Under the pieces are notes generated by a model, which was not told the origin of the DNA, did not search any database, and worked only from the letters and a program-made list of their open reading frames with translations. Below, in pieces: positions 46,277 through 55,655 of a stretch of 64,000 bases of DNA (its first letter is position 1; the number at the start of each line of letters is the position of its first letter). The stretch comes from Candidatus Lutacidiplasma silvani. Lineage in GTDB: Archaea > Thermoplasmatota > Thermoplasmata > Lutacidiplasmatales > UBA184. The stretch spans positions 58,609-122,608 of the forward strand of contig JAKIVZ010000004.1 in NCBI GenBank assembly GCA_022750295.1. Direction: 5' to 3'. The translations under genes and the position numbers were made by a program.

Positions 46277-47245
46277 CTAGAACGCCAGCTGGATCCCGAA
46301 CGACGGGTTGTGGAAGACCGCGAGATAGGCGACGACGTAGCCGGCGATCGCGCCCCCGTTCAGGAACGGAAGCCCCGCCTGGGCGTTCCCCCGGCTGACG
46401 AGCCGGATCAGGAAGAGGTAGCCGACGAGCGAGCCGAGGAGCGCCCCGACCGCCGCGACGAGGTTGCCGCCGATCCCGAACGCGAGGGCGTGGGCGGGGA
46501 GGGAGATGAACGCCGAGACCACGAGGACCCCGGGGATCACGACGTCCCCGAGCCCCATGAACATCGCCTCCCGCTCCTCGCGCGGCTTCGCCTGCTGCTG
46601 CTTCAGGCTCCCGCTCTGCGTGTAGTCGAACCCCGGTTCCGACGGCATGACGAGGAGGATCGGGACCTTCATCTCGGTCACGGCGTCGGCGAGGGTGATC
46701 ATGTGCTTCGTGCCGTACACGGCGATGGCGTCGTAGACCATCAGGGCGATCAGGAGGAGGAACGTGGGGAGGATCCCGAACGAGATCCCGAGGAGCGCGA
46801 TCAGCGAACCGGCGGCGACGAATCCGGCCAGGTCCACGACGTACCACTGCGGTTCGATCGCGAGGGCGAGCAAGAGGGTCACCGCGACGATCCCCGCCAC
46901 GGGGATCGAGACGTACGCGATGGTGCCGGACGCCGGGTTCCCGAGGTAGAACGGCGCGGGGAGGACGAAGGCGAGCGCCGCGGAGAGGGTGATGAAGAGC
47001 GACGCCGAGATCCCGAGGAGGATCAGCGCCCGGAGCGTCGACGGGCCTCCCTTCCGGGCGGCCCCCCAGATGATCGGGATCGGGACGAGGACGATCAGGA
47101 CGATGATGTAGAGCGGGTCGACCGGGTTGTTCGGGTTCGACGTCGAGGCGAGCCCCGCGGACTTGAACGGGACCGCGAGGAGGAGGGCGACGACCTGGGC
47201 GCCGACGTACAACCCGAGGAGCCCGAGGCTACGGAGGCTCCGCAT
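46277..47245 (-). CDS. Presenilin/signal peptide peptidase-like intramembrane aspartyl protease
   Basis: LMVYDAIAVYGTKHM (YD), FMGLGDVVIPG (GLGD), GLPFLNGGAIAGY; multi-TM. Confidence 0.88.
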   Translation of the reverse strand: MRSLRSLGLLGLYVGAQVVALLLAVPFKSAGLASTSNPNNPVDPLYIIVLIVLVPIPIIWGAARKGGPSTLRALILLGISASLFITLSAALAFVLPAPFYLGNPASGTIAYVSIPVAGIVAVTLLLALAIEPQWYVVDLAGFVAAGSLIALLGISFGILPTFLLLIALMVYDAIAVYGTKHMITLADAVTEMKVPILLVMPSEPGFDYTQSGSLKQQQAKPREEREAMFMGLGDVVIPGVLVVSAFISLPAHALAFGIGGNLVAAVGALLGSLVGYLFLIRLVSRGNAQAGLPFLNGGAIAGYVVAYLAVFHNPSFGIQLAF

Positions 47246-47251
47246 CGTGGG

Positions 47252-47872
47252 TCAAGGCTGGACGATCGCGTAGGCGTTGTTGCCGAGGACCTTCGTGATC
47301 TTCGCGTTGATCGTCGCGCCCCGCTGGGTCGCGCCGGTCACGAAGATCACGAACCCTTCCTTCTTCGCGACCCCGTCGCCCCGCTTCCCGACGTCCTCGA
47401 TCGTGAGGCGGTACACCTCACCGACGACGACCGGGGTCTTGGGGCGCTCGGGCTCGACGACGCGCCGGACCGTCACCGGCCGCTGGGCGCCGCACGCCTC
47501 GCAGATGAGGAGCGTCAGCCGGCCGTCCCGCTTCAGGTGGGTGTCGGGCCGCTTGCACTCCGAGCAGATCACGTACTTTTCCGTGTACTCGCGGATCCGC
47601 TGGTTGAGCGTCTCCTTCGCGATCCGGCTCTTCAGGACGCCCCGGGGAAGGTCGAGGACGCCGGGGCAGCCGAGTTCGCGGGCGAGGTAGCCGATCACGT
47701 GGGCCGGCTCGCGGCGAAGGACCTCGGTGATCGGCTGGAAGTTCCGGATGACGGTCGTCTTGCCGTCGGTCATGATGTCCACGTCCGGGACCTGGAACCG
47801 GTCCGTCGAGACCTGGACGGGGGGAAGGCGGGACCGCGCCCGCTCGAGCATCGCCTCGTAGCTTTCGGCCAC
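47252..47872 (-). CDS. Translation initiation factor aIF2 subunit beta with C-terminal TRAM domain
   Basis: GTG 47872; VISECKRPDTHL-like YVICSECKRPDTHLKRDGRLTLLICEACGAQRPV zinc ribbon, then TRAM EVYRLTIEDVGKRGDGVAKKEGFVIFVTGATQRGATINAKITKVLGNNAYAIV. Confidence 0.9.
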   Translation of the reverse strand: MAESYEAMLERARSRLPPVQVSTDRFQVPDVDIMTDGKTTVIRNFQPITEVLRREPAHVIGYLARELGCPGVLDLPRGVLKSRIAKETLNQRIREYTEKYVICSECKRPDTHLKRDGRLTLLICEACGAQRPVTVRRVVEPERPKTPVVVGEVYRLTIEDVGKRGDGVAKKEGFVIFVTGATQRGATINAKITKVLGNNAYAIVQP

Positions 47873-47894
47873 GACGGAGCGAGCCGGGCGCCGT

Positions 47895-48575
47895 TCAAAA
47901 GTCTTGGGGCTTCGGTGGGCGGGTCCGCGTCCCGTCGGGGAGGAGGATCGGGACGATACGGGCGAGGTCCCGCTCTTCGACCACCGCGGTCGCTCCCCGC
48001 CGGACCCCGTCGTCCTCCGGAGCGAAGGCGACACCGATCGCGCTCCTTCGAAACATCCCGACGTCGATCTCCGAGTTGCCGACGGAGGCGGTCTCCTCGG
48101 GCGTGATCCCGAGGTCGTCCTGGAGTTTGCGGAGGACCGCCTCCTTCTCGCGGATCGGGACCCGGATGATCCCGGTCCCCGTGAGGCGGCCGGTCGCGTC
48201 GACCCGGAAGCCGTTCGCGAGCGCGACGTCGATCCCGAGCTCGCTCGCGACCCGGCGGGCGAGGACGTCGATCCCGCCGCTGATGATCACGGTCGTCGCC
48301 CGCGTGGAGCGGAGCGCATCGAGGAGGACGCGGGCGCCGGGCATCAGGGGGACCTTCCCGAGGATCTCCTCGAGGTCGAAGACCGTGATCTCCGGGTTGT
48401 GCTTCCACCAGACGGCGATGTCGCGCCGCAGGAACTCGTGGTCGTCGATCTCCCCGGCGTTGAAGAGCCGCAGTCCCTCCTCGTTGTGGTCGCCGAAGTG
48501 TTCGTGGACCGCGGCCCACGAGCTCGCGGCGTCGACGAGCGTCCCGTCCATGTCGAACGCGACGAGCTTAAGCAC
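47895..48575 (-). CDS. HAD family phosphatase (phosphoserine phosphatase-like)
   Basis: LKLVAFDMDGTLVD, TTVIISGGIDVLARRVASELGIDVALANGF, SVGNSEIDVGMFRRSAIGVAF. Confidence 0.85.
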   Translation of the reverse strand: MLKLVAFDMDGTLVDAASSWAAVHEHFGDHNEEGLRLFNAGEIDDHEFLRRDIAVWWKHNPEITVFDLEEILGKVPLMPGARVLLDALRSTRATTVIISGGIDVLARRVASELGIDVALANGFRVDATGRLTGTGIIRVPIREKEAVLRKLQDDLGITPEETASVGNSEIDVGMFRRSAIGVAFAPEDDGVRRGATAVVEERDLARIVPILLPDGTRTRPPKPQDF

Positions 48576-49536
48576 GCCCGGCTCCGCGGGCGATCTCGTC
48601 CGCCCGGTCGAGGGTCGCGTCGCTCGGCCGGTGCCGCCAGGCGTCGAGGATCGCGTCGACCTGGTCCGGCGAGCTCGCCCCGAAGATCGTCGCCGCGCCG
48701 CGGCGGCGGAGCCAGTGGAGCGCGATCGAGGCCATCGGGACGTTCTCGGCGGTCGCGAGGGCCCGGATCGCCCGCGCCCGGACGACGAGCTCGTCGAACC
48801 GGTCCCGTTCGAGGAGGTGGTGGGCGAACCGTCGGACCTCCGGGCTCGGGGCCTCCCCGTCGAGGTACCGGCCGGCGAGAAGACCCCGCAGGAGCGGGGT
48901 GTACGCCTCGACGACGATACCGTTCGTGCGGCAATACTCGAGGACCGCGTCCCCGTCTTCCCGGTCGAACAGGTTGTAGACGACCTGATTGACAACGATG
49001 TCCGTCTCGTGCAGCGCCGCGCGCGCCGCCGCGAGCTCGTCGACCGAGAAGTTGGAGACGCCGATCGCCCCGATCGTCTTCGCCTTCCAGAGGGTCTCGA
49101 GCGCCTCCATCGTCTCGGCGATCGGAACGTGGGGGTCCGGGGCGTGGACGAGCACGAGGTCGACCGACGTCCGCCCCACCTTTTGGAGACTCCCGACGAC
49201 CGCGGCGTGGACCTGCCGAGCGCGCAGGTGTTCCCACGACACTTTTGTGGTGAGGAGGAGCTTCGACGGGTCGGCGTTCACCCGGGTCAACACTTCGCCG
49301 AGGAGCCGTTCGGACCGACCGGTCCCGTAGACCTCCGCGGTGTCGATCCACGTCACGCCGGCGGTCAGCGCGTGCTCGAGCGTCGCCCGGGTCCGTACCT
49401 CGGCGTCCCGGTCCCACCGGCCGAGCGCCCAGAGTCCCATCCCGAGGAGCGGGTGGCGCTTGCCGCCGACCTTGAGCGGGACCGACTCGATCCCCTCGGT
49501 CCCGGGCGGGCTCGCGGCGCGCTTCGCCTTGGTCAT
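48568..49536 (-). CDS. Aldo/keto reductase
   Basis: WIDTAEVYGTGRSERLLGEVL, TKVSWEHL, VDLVLVHAPDPHVPIAETMEALETLWKAKTIGAIGVSNFS. Confidence 0.9.
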   Translation of the reverse strand: MTKAKRAASPPGTEGIESVPLKVGGKRHPLLGMGLWALGRWDRDAEVRTRATLEHALTAGVTWIDTAEVYGTGRSERLLGEVLTRVNADPSKLLLTTKVSWEHLRARQVHAAVVGSLQKVGRTSVDLVLVHAPDPHVPIAETMEALETLWKAKTIGAIGVSNFSVDELAAARAALHETDIVVNQVVYNLFDREDGDAVLEYCRTNGIVVEAYTPLLRGLLAGRYLDGEAPSPEVRRFAHHLLERDRFDELVVRARAIRALATAENVPMASIALHWLRRRGAATIFGASSPDQVDAILDAWRHRPSDATLDRADEIARGAGRA

Positions 49537-52226
49537 TCTCCCGCCTCCGTCGGCGTCTCGGCCGGGGGTCGTCCCAGTTGCTCGGCGATCTTCATGAGCC
49601 GTTCGGTCAACTCGCGGGCCTTCGCCTCCGCCTCGTCGACCACCTTGGAGGGAGCCCGCGACCGGAACCCCGGGTCGGTAAGCCGCTCCCGGGTCTTCGT
49701 GAGCACCGACGTCAGGAGCTCCTGCTCGCGGAGGAGCGCGTCGGAGCTCGGGGCCGTTTCGGCGACCGCGAGGAAGTATTCCCCGGATGGTCGGACCGTG
49801 CCGCGGGTCCCCGGTGGGGCCGGGGCGGCGGGGTCGAGGATCGCGAGCTCCCCCAACCGGGCGAGTCGACGGACGACCGCCCGTTGGCCGGTCAGAAGCT
49901 CGACGGTGCCGGGCCCGGTGGGGCGGACGAACCCGTCCGGCGTCGCGGGGAGGGGGACCTGGTGCTCCGACCGAAGGTGACGGAGCGCGCGGACCGCCTC
50001 GAGGACGACCCCGACGGCGACCTCCGCCTCCGGGTCGAGCGGGGCTTCCTCCGGGCGGGGCCACGGCGCGAGAGCGAGCAGGTCGCCCGCGTGCGGGAGC
50101 GCGTGCCACAGCTCCTCGGTGACGTGCGGGACGAACGGGTGGAGGGCCCGGACGGTCCGCTCGGTGACGAACGTGAGCACGTGCCGGGCGGTCTGGGCGT
50201 TCGCCTCGCCGTTCGCGCCGGCGAGGTCGCTCCGGACCCACTCGAGGTAGACGTCGGCGAGGTCGTGCCAGACGAACTGGTACAGCGTCGACGCCGCCTC
50301 CGAGAACTCGAACGCTCCGAGTGCCCGGTCGACCTCGGCCTGCGTCGTGCGCCACCGGTGGAGGATCCAGCGGTGCTCGATCGGGGATCCGGGGGGCAGG
50401 GCGGGCGCCGTCGCCACCGGTTCCGCCCCCTCGGCGAGGTTCCCGTGGACGAAGCGGACCACGTTCCATAGCTTCGTGAGGAAATTCCGTCCGCCGTCAA
50501 GGGTTCCCGGGGTGAACGGACCGTCCTGGTCGACGGGGCCGGGATGGACGAGCGCGAACCGGAGACTGTCGGCGCCCCGCTCCCGGATCAGGTCGAGCGG
50601 GTCCGGGGAGTTGCCGAGGCTCTTCGAGATCTTGCGGCCCAGCTCGTCGCGTAGGAGGCCGCTGAAGTACACGTCCGAGAACGGGGGCGTCCCGGTGAAC
50701 CGGGACCCGGCCATCATCATCCGGGCGACCCAGAAGAACATGATGTCGCGGCCGGTGACGAGGACGCTCGTCGGGTAGTACCGGGCCAGGTCCCCGGTCG
50801 CCTCCGGCCAGCCGAGATTCACGAACGGCCACAGCCAACTGGTGAACCAGGTGTCGAGGACGTCCGGGTCCGGCCGGAGCCCCCGGTGCTGGCACTTCGC
50901 GCACGCCGACGGCACGGAGACGGCGGCCTCCGCCGCCCCGCACGACGCACAGTAGTACACCGGGATCGGGTGGCCCCAGACGACCTGGCGCGAGATGCAC
51001 CAGTCTTCCAGCCGCTCCATCCAGCTGTAGAACGTCCGCTCCCACCGTTCGGGGTGGAGCCGTACGGTGCCGTCCCGGACCGCGGCGATCGCCGGAGCGG
51101 CGAGCTCGGAAGTCCGGACGAACCACTGGGTCGAGAGGAGCGGCTCGACGACCGCGTCCGACCGTTCCGAGCGACCGACCGAGTGCTGGTACGGTTGCCG
51201 TTGCTCGACCGCCCCCCCAGCAACGAGGGCGTCGGTGACCGCCGTGCGGGCCCTCTCGCGGTCGACGCCCCGGTACGCGGCGGGAACGAGCTCCCCCGTT
51301 AGCCGCCCGTCGAGGTCGAGGATCGTCGGGAGGAGCGTGAGTTCCGCCTGATGGGCCCGATAGATCTGGTAGTCGAGCGGGTCGTGGCGGGGGGTGACCT
51401 TGACCGCCCCGGTGCCGAACACCGGGTCGACCCCGCCGTCGGCGATGACCGGGATCGACCGGTCGGTGAGGGGGACGCGAACCGACCGTCCGATCGCCGA
51501 CCGGTGGCGAGCGTCGTCCGGATGGACCGCGATCGCGACGTCGCCGAAGATCGTCTCGGGCCGGACCGTCGCGATCGACACGCCCCCGGCGCTTCCGTCG
51601 GCCCACGCGTACCGGATCGTCAGGAGTTCGGCGTCCTCCTCGCGGTGGAGCACTTCGAGGTCGGAGATCGCGGTCCGGAGCCGCGGGTCCCAGTTGACGA
51701 TCCGCTCCCCGCGGTAGATGAGCCCGTCGTTGTAGAGCCGGACGAACACCTCGCGGGTCGCGCGGATGGCGCCCGCGTCCATCGTGTACCGGAACCGGGT
51801 CCAGTCGACCGAGAACCCCCCCGCGTCGATCTGCTGGCGAATCCGGGTCTCCCGCTCGACCTTCCACGCTTCGACGCGCTGGAGGATCTCCGCACGGGGG
51901 AGCGTTTCGAGTCGGATCCCCTCCTTCGCAAGCGCCTTGCGGACCGCGACCTGCGTGGAGAGCCCCGCGTGGTCGACGCCGGGCGCCCAGAGGACCGCGT
52001 CCCCCTGCATCCGATGCCAGCGGACGAGGACGTCCATGATCGTGTCGCCCATCATGTGGCCGATCGTGAGGAACGCCGTGACGTTGGGCGGCGGGAGGAT
52101 CAGGCTGAACGTCCGGCCGCTGGGGTTCGCGGGGGCGCGGAACGCGTGGGCGCGCGCCCACTCGGCCTGCCACTTCGCCTCGACCTGGGCGGGGTCGAAC
52201 CGGGTCGGCAACGGTTCGCGCGTCAC
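49533..52226 (-). CDS. valS: Valine--tRNA ligase
   Basis: GTG 52226; PPPNVTAFLTIGHMMGDTIMDVLVRWHRMQGDAVLWAPGVDHAGLSTQ (HIGH-like), WGHPIPVYYC, RKISKSLGNSPDPLDLI (KMSKS-like KISKS). Confidence 0.92.
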   Translation of the reverse strand: MTREPLPTRFDPAQVEAKWQAEWARAHAFRAPANPSGRTFSLILPPPNVTAFLTIGHMMGDTIMDVLVRWHRMQGDAVLWAPGVDHAGLSTQVAVRKALAKEGIRLETLPRAEILQRVEAWKVERETRIRQQIDAGGFSVDWTRFRYTMDAGAIRATREVFVRLYNDGLIYRGERIVNWDPRLRTAISDLEVLHREEDAELLTIRYAWADGSAGGVSIATVRPETIFGDVAIAVHPDDARHRSAIGRSVRVPLTDRSIPVIADGGVDPVFGTGAVKVTPRHDPLDYQIYRAHQAELTLLPTILDLDGRLTGELVPAAYRGVDRERARTAVTDALVAGGAVEQRQPYQHSVGRSERSDAVVEPLLSTQWFVRTSELAAPAIAAVRDGTVRLHPERWERTFYSWMERLEDWCISRQVVWGHPIPVYYCASCGAAEAAVSVPSACAKCQHRGLRPDPDVLDTWFTSWLWPFVNLGWPEATGDLARYYPTSVLVTGRDIMFFWVARMMMAGSRFTGTPPFSDVYFSGLLRDELGRKISKSLGNSPDPLDLIRERGADSLRFALVHPGPVDQDGPFTPGTLDGGRNFLTKLWNVVRFVHGNLAEGAEPVATAPALPPGSPIEHRWILHRWRTTQAEVDRALGAFEFSEAASTLYQFVWHDLADVYLEWVRSDLAGANGEANAQTARHVLTFVTERTVRALHPFVPHVTEELWHALPHAGDLLALAPWPRPEEAPLDPEAEVAVGVVLEAVRALRHLRSEHQVPLPATPDGFVRPTGPGTVELLTGQRAVVRRLARLGELAILDPAAPAPPGTRGTVRPSGEYFLAVAETAPSSDALLREQELLTSVLTKTRERLTDPGFRSRAPSKVVDEAEAKARELTERLMKIAEQLGRPPAETPTEAGE

Positions 52227-53896
52227 GACGCCGCCCCTCCGAACCAACCGAGGACGACGGGGGCGACAACGGCGAGCTCGGCGAGGGCGAACCCGCCCAT
52301 GACCGCGAGGGCGGTCCCCGCGCCGGTCGGGAGGAGGAGCACGTACAACGCGAGCGGCGTGCCGCTCACGAAGAGGCCGGGGAGGCTGACCGCGAAGAGC
52401 CAGAACGCGCCCGTGTAGAGGTTGACGAGCGGAAGCCCGCGACGTTTCGACACCGCGAGGAGGATCCCCAGTTGGAAGAGCGCCGCGGCGGCCACTGCCG
52501 GAACCTCCGCGAGCAGGAACGCCCCGAACTCGAGCGGCTCGAAGAACCGGACGAGCGTCAGGACGAGGACGACCGAGGCGGCGACGCCGTACAGGAACAG
52601 GATCAGGCTCATCTTCCCGATCAACAAGCTGCGGCCCGTCAGCGGGAGCGAGCGGCTGTACGAGTAGCTCATCACTTCGATGGCGAAAAACGCCGGACCA
52701 AAGAAGGTTGCGAGGAGCGCGGCCGAGGCGACGGCCGCCTCGGCGAGGGACGCCGGGTTCGCCGAACCGAGCGGGGAGAACGCCGTGACGAGTCCGAGGA
52801 GCGTGGCGTCGCCGAGGGGGATGAGGATCAGGAACGCGAACGCGGGGGTCCGCGAGGCGAGCCGGAAGTCCTTGACGACGATCGCGAGCGGGGCCGCCCG
52901 GACCCGGACGCGGGCGACCACGCCGTCCCGGGTCCGGCCCGGCGTCGTGAGGGCCGCGAGCTTCCCCGGGGCGGACCGGAGCCAGAGTCCCGCGTAGGCG
53001 ACGACCAGGCCGTACCCGGCCGCCAGGGCGACGAGCGCGACCGGGCCCCCCGGAAGGGGGAGGGTGCTCCCCGACCCGGGGGTGGCCAGGACCGCGGGAA
53101 GGGCGGCGAAGTTGAACGGGTAGACCGACAGGAGGAACGCGAGCGCTCCGGGCGGTCCGGCGGTCGACAGGTTCGCGAGGAGCGTCAGGAACCGGGGGGC
53201 GATCGCGACGAAGCCGAAGAGAGCGAACGCCGGAAGCCCCCAGGCCACGAGGTAGACCCACCGGATCGCGGTCGACCGGTGGCCGCCCCGGGACCCCTGG
53301 ACGTTCCGGACGAAGAACCGGCCGGTCGCCACGGCGAACGCCATCGCGAGGACCACCACGGTCAGCTCGGCCGGGACGAGGGCGAGCCCCGCCCAAGGAT
53401 TTCCGAGGACGTATCCGACCGCGATGGGGGTGAGAATCAGGCACGTGAGCGCGGGCGCATCGAAGAGCCGCACGAGGAGGAGGAGGGCGACCCGGTCGAC
53501 GGTCGCCGACGCGACCGGCAGGGTCCGGAGCACGGGGACGATCGCCGAGGAGAGGAATGTGGGGAGGAATTGGAGTCCGAGCCACCAGAGGAGCCCGAGC
53601 TGCACCACGAGGAGCGCCCCGAGGACGGCGGTGATGTACAGGACCCTCGGCAGCGTGGAGCTGGCGATGAACGCCTCGAGCGTGGGCGAGAGGAGCGACA
53701 CTCCCCCGAGGACGATGAAGCCGAGGAACGTGCTCGCCGCCCCCTGGCTCAGCGCCACGCGTCCCCGGGCCTTCCGGGAGAACGTCCGCGGGTCGCCCTC
53801 CGGGACGGGATTTCCCGACCGGACGGCGTACGTCGCCTGGAAGACGAGCTCCTTCCACCCCGACCGGTAGATCGACCGGGCGCTGGGGACGGTCAT
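52223..53896 (-). CDS. Putative ABC-2 type exporter membrane protein
   Basis: ATG 53896; more than ten hydrophobic segments; overlaps upstream ATPase (53893) and downstream valS (GTGA). Confidence 0.75.
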   Translation of the reverse strand: MTVPSARSIYRSGWKELVFQATYAVRSGNPVPEGDPRTFSRKARGRVALSQGAASTFLGFIVLGGVSLLSPTLEAFIASSTLPRVLYITAVLGALLVVQLGLLWWLGLQFLPTFLSSAIVPVLRTLPVASATVDRVALLLLVRLFDAPALTCLILTPIAVGYVLGNPWAGLALVPAELTVVVLAMAFAVATGRFFVRNVQGSRGGHRSTAIRWVYLVAWGLPAFALFGFVAIAPRFLTLLANLSTAGPPGALAFLLSVYPFNFAALPAVLATPGSGSTLPLPGGPVALVALAAGYGLVVAYAGLWLRSAPGKLAALTTPGRTRDGVVARVRVRAAPLAIVVKDFRLASRTPAFAFLILIPLGDATLLGLVTAFSPLGSANPASLAEAAVASAALLATFFGPAFFAIEVMSYSYSRSLPLTGRSLLIGKMSLILFLYGVAASVVLVLTLVRFFEPLEFGAFLLAEVPAVAAAALFQLGILLAVSKRRGLPLVNLYTGAFWLFAVSLPGLFVSGTPLALYVLLLPTGAGTALAVMGGFALAELAVVAPVVLGWFGGAAS

Positions 53897-54696
53897 GCCG
53901 CGCCGGGACGGACCGACTGGGCCGCGGTCCGGATCCCCTCCTCCTCGTCGGTCAGGCGGAGGAAGATCTGCTCGAGCGTGCCGCCGCCGGTGACGCGGGC
54001 CCGGAGCTCCGGAACCGTCCCTTCGGCCAGGACCCGGCCGGCGTCGACGATCGCGACTCGGTCGCACACCTGCTCGGCGAGCTCGGTCGTGTGCGTCGAG
54101 AACAGGATGCCCCGTCGGCCGCCGACGACGTACTCCCGGAGGATCTCCTTCAGGAGCCGGACCGACCGCGGGTCGAGGTGATTGAACGGCTCGTCGAACA
54201 GGAGGAGCCCGGGCTCGTGGAGGAGCGCGGCGACGACCACGACCTTCTGCCGGGTCCCGTTCGAGAGCGCGACGATCGGGGTGTCGAACTCCTCCTCGAG
54301 CCGGAACGCCTTGACGAACGCCGCGGCCCGCTCCGCCACCCGCTCGGGCGGAGCGCCGCGGACGCCGCTGACGTACTCGAGGAACTCCCGCGGGGTGAGA
54401 GCGTCGTAGAGGAGCGTCGACTCCGGAACGTACCCGATCTCCGCCCGGACCCGGACCGCGTCGGTCGCGGGGTCGGCCCCGAACACCCGGACCGAGCCGC
54501 CCGAGCGGGGGACGAGGCCGATGACCGACTTGATGGTGCTCGTCTTGCCGGCTCCGTTCGAGCCGAGGAGTCCGAAGATCTCCCCCGGTTCGACCCGGAA
54601 TGAGACGGACGCGACCGCGGTCCGGGCGCCGTAGCGGACCTCCAAGCGGTCGACCGCGAGCGGGACGCCATCGTCGGAAGGGCGTCCACCGCGCAT
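53893..54696 (-). CDS. ABC transporter ATP-binding protein
   Basis: ATG 54696; EIFGLLGSNGAGKTSTIKSVIGLVPRSGG...LSNGTRQKVVVVAALLHEPGLLLFDEPFNHLDP. Confidence 0.92.
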   Translation of the reverse strand: MRGGRPSDDGVPLAVDRLEVRYGARTAVASVSFRVEPGEIFGLLGSNGAGKTSTIKSVIGLVPRSGGSVRVFGADPATDAVRVRAEIGYVPESTLLYDALTPREFLEYVSGVRGAPPERVAERAAAFVKAFRLEEEFDTPIVALSNGTRQKVVVVAALLHEPGLLLFDEPFNHLDPRSVRLLKEILREYVVGGRRGILFSTHTTELAEQVCDRVAIVDAGRVLAEGTVPELRARVTGGGTLEQIFLRLTDEEEGIRTAAQSVRPGAA

Positions 54697-54720
54697 CGAG
54701 TGGCTCCGACGGAGGCGTGG

Positions 54721-54730
54721 CGGTATAAAT
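54721..54730 (+). promoter_or_regulatory. TATA box-like element cggtataaat
   Basis: tataaat 27-34 nt upstream of ATG 54757, spacing expected for a leaderless archaeal transcript. Confidence 0.5.
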
Positions 54731-54756
54731 GGGGAGGCCGATGTCCGGACGCCGAG

Positions 54757-55029
54757 ATGGACGTCGGACCGCTCCTCAACGTCGCCTTCGCCGGGATCGC
54801 GGTCTTCGGAGGCGTTCTGACCGTCCTCGCGCTCCTCGCCCTGCGGAGGCTCCCGTCCCCGCGGATGGCCCTCGTCACGCTCGGATTCCTGCTCATCGCG
54901 GTCCAGGGCGTGGTCGTGGGCGTCGGGCTGTTCGAGGGAGGGTGGGGCGACGCGAATCTCCTTCTCGTGAGCGCCGTCTTCGAGGCGGCCCTCCTCGTCG
55001 TCCTGTTCGTCGCCACCCTCGTCCGCTAG
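54757..55029 (+). CDS. Small hypothetical membrane protein (3 predicted TM)
   Basis: MDVGPLLNVAFAGIAVFGGVLTVLALLALRRLPSPRMALVTLGFLLIAVQGVVVGVGLFEGG...LLVVLFVATLVR. Confidence 0.65.
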   Translation: MDVGPLLNVAFAGIAVFGGVLTVLALLALRRLPSPRMALVTLGFLLIAVQGVVVGVGLFEGGWGDANLLLVSAVFEAALLVVLFVATLVR

Positions 55030-55047
55030 TTCCGGACCGAGCCACGG

Positions 55048-55590
55048 ATGGCGGACGACCCGGCCCCGGCCCCCTGGGCGGAACGGCTCCTGACGTTCAT
55101 CCAGCAGTACCCCGGGGTCCACCTGCGCGAGATCCGCCGCCGGCTCGGGATCCCGATCGGCACGCTCGACTACCACCTCTACCGGATGGGCCGGGCCGGG
55201 GTCATCACGATCCAGTTCCAGGGCGGCTACAAGTGCTGCTTCCCCGCGGTCGTGCCCGAGATCGGCGGCCCGATCCCCGAGGTCGACCGGAAGGTCCTCG
55301 CCCTCCTTCGTCTCTCGGCCCCGCGCGCGATCCTCCTCCACCTGTACCTCGAAGGGCCGACCGCGCCGGCGGCGCTCGGGGGAATCCTCGGAACGACCGG
55401 ACCGAACCTGTCGTACTACCTCCACAAGCTGGAGGAGGCGAAGGTCGTCGTCCGGGAGGGGATCGGCCCCCAGCGGACGGTCCGGCTGATCGAGCCGAAG
55501 CAGGTCCACCGGCTCTTGTTGCAGTTCCCGCCGCTGCCTGAGACTCCCGTCGACCGGTTCCTCCGGTTCTGGTCGGAGCTCCACCCGTGA
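55048..55590 (+). CDS. Tandem winged-helix transcriptional regulator
   Basis: LLTFIQQYPGVHLREIRRRLGIPIGTLDYHLYRMGRAGVITI... and second wHTH LGGILGTTGPNLSYYLHKLEEAKVVVREG. Confidence 0.75.
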   Translation: MADDPAPAPWAERLLTFIQQYPGVHLREIRRRLGIPIGTLDYHLYRMGRAGVITIQFQGGYKCCFPAVVPEIGGPIPEVDRKVLALLRLSAPRAILLHLYLEGPTAPAALGGILGTTGPNLSYYLHKLEEAKVVVREGIGPQRTVRLIEPKQVHRLLLQFPPLPETPVDRFLRFWSELHP

Positions 55591-55655
55591 CGCGCGTTCA
55601 ACGACTGTTCGGGAACGGTTATTATAGCGGGCCCCGGAGGGAGCCTCGGTCTGAC

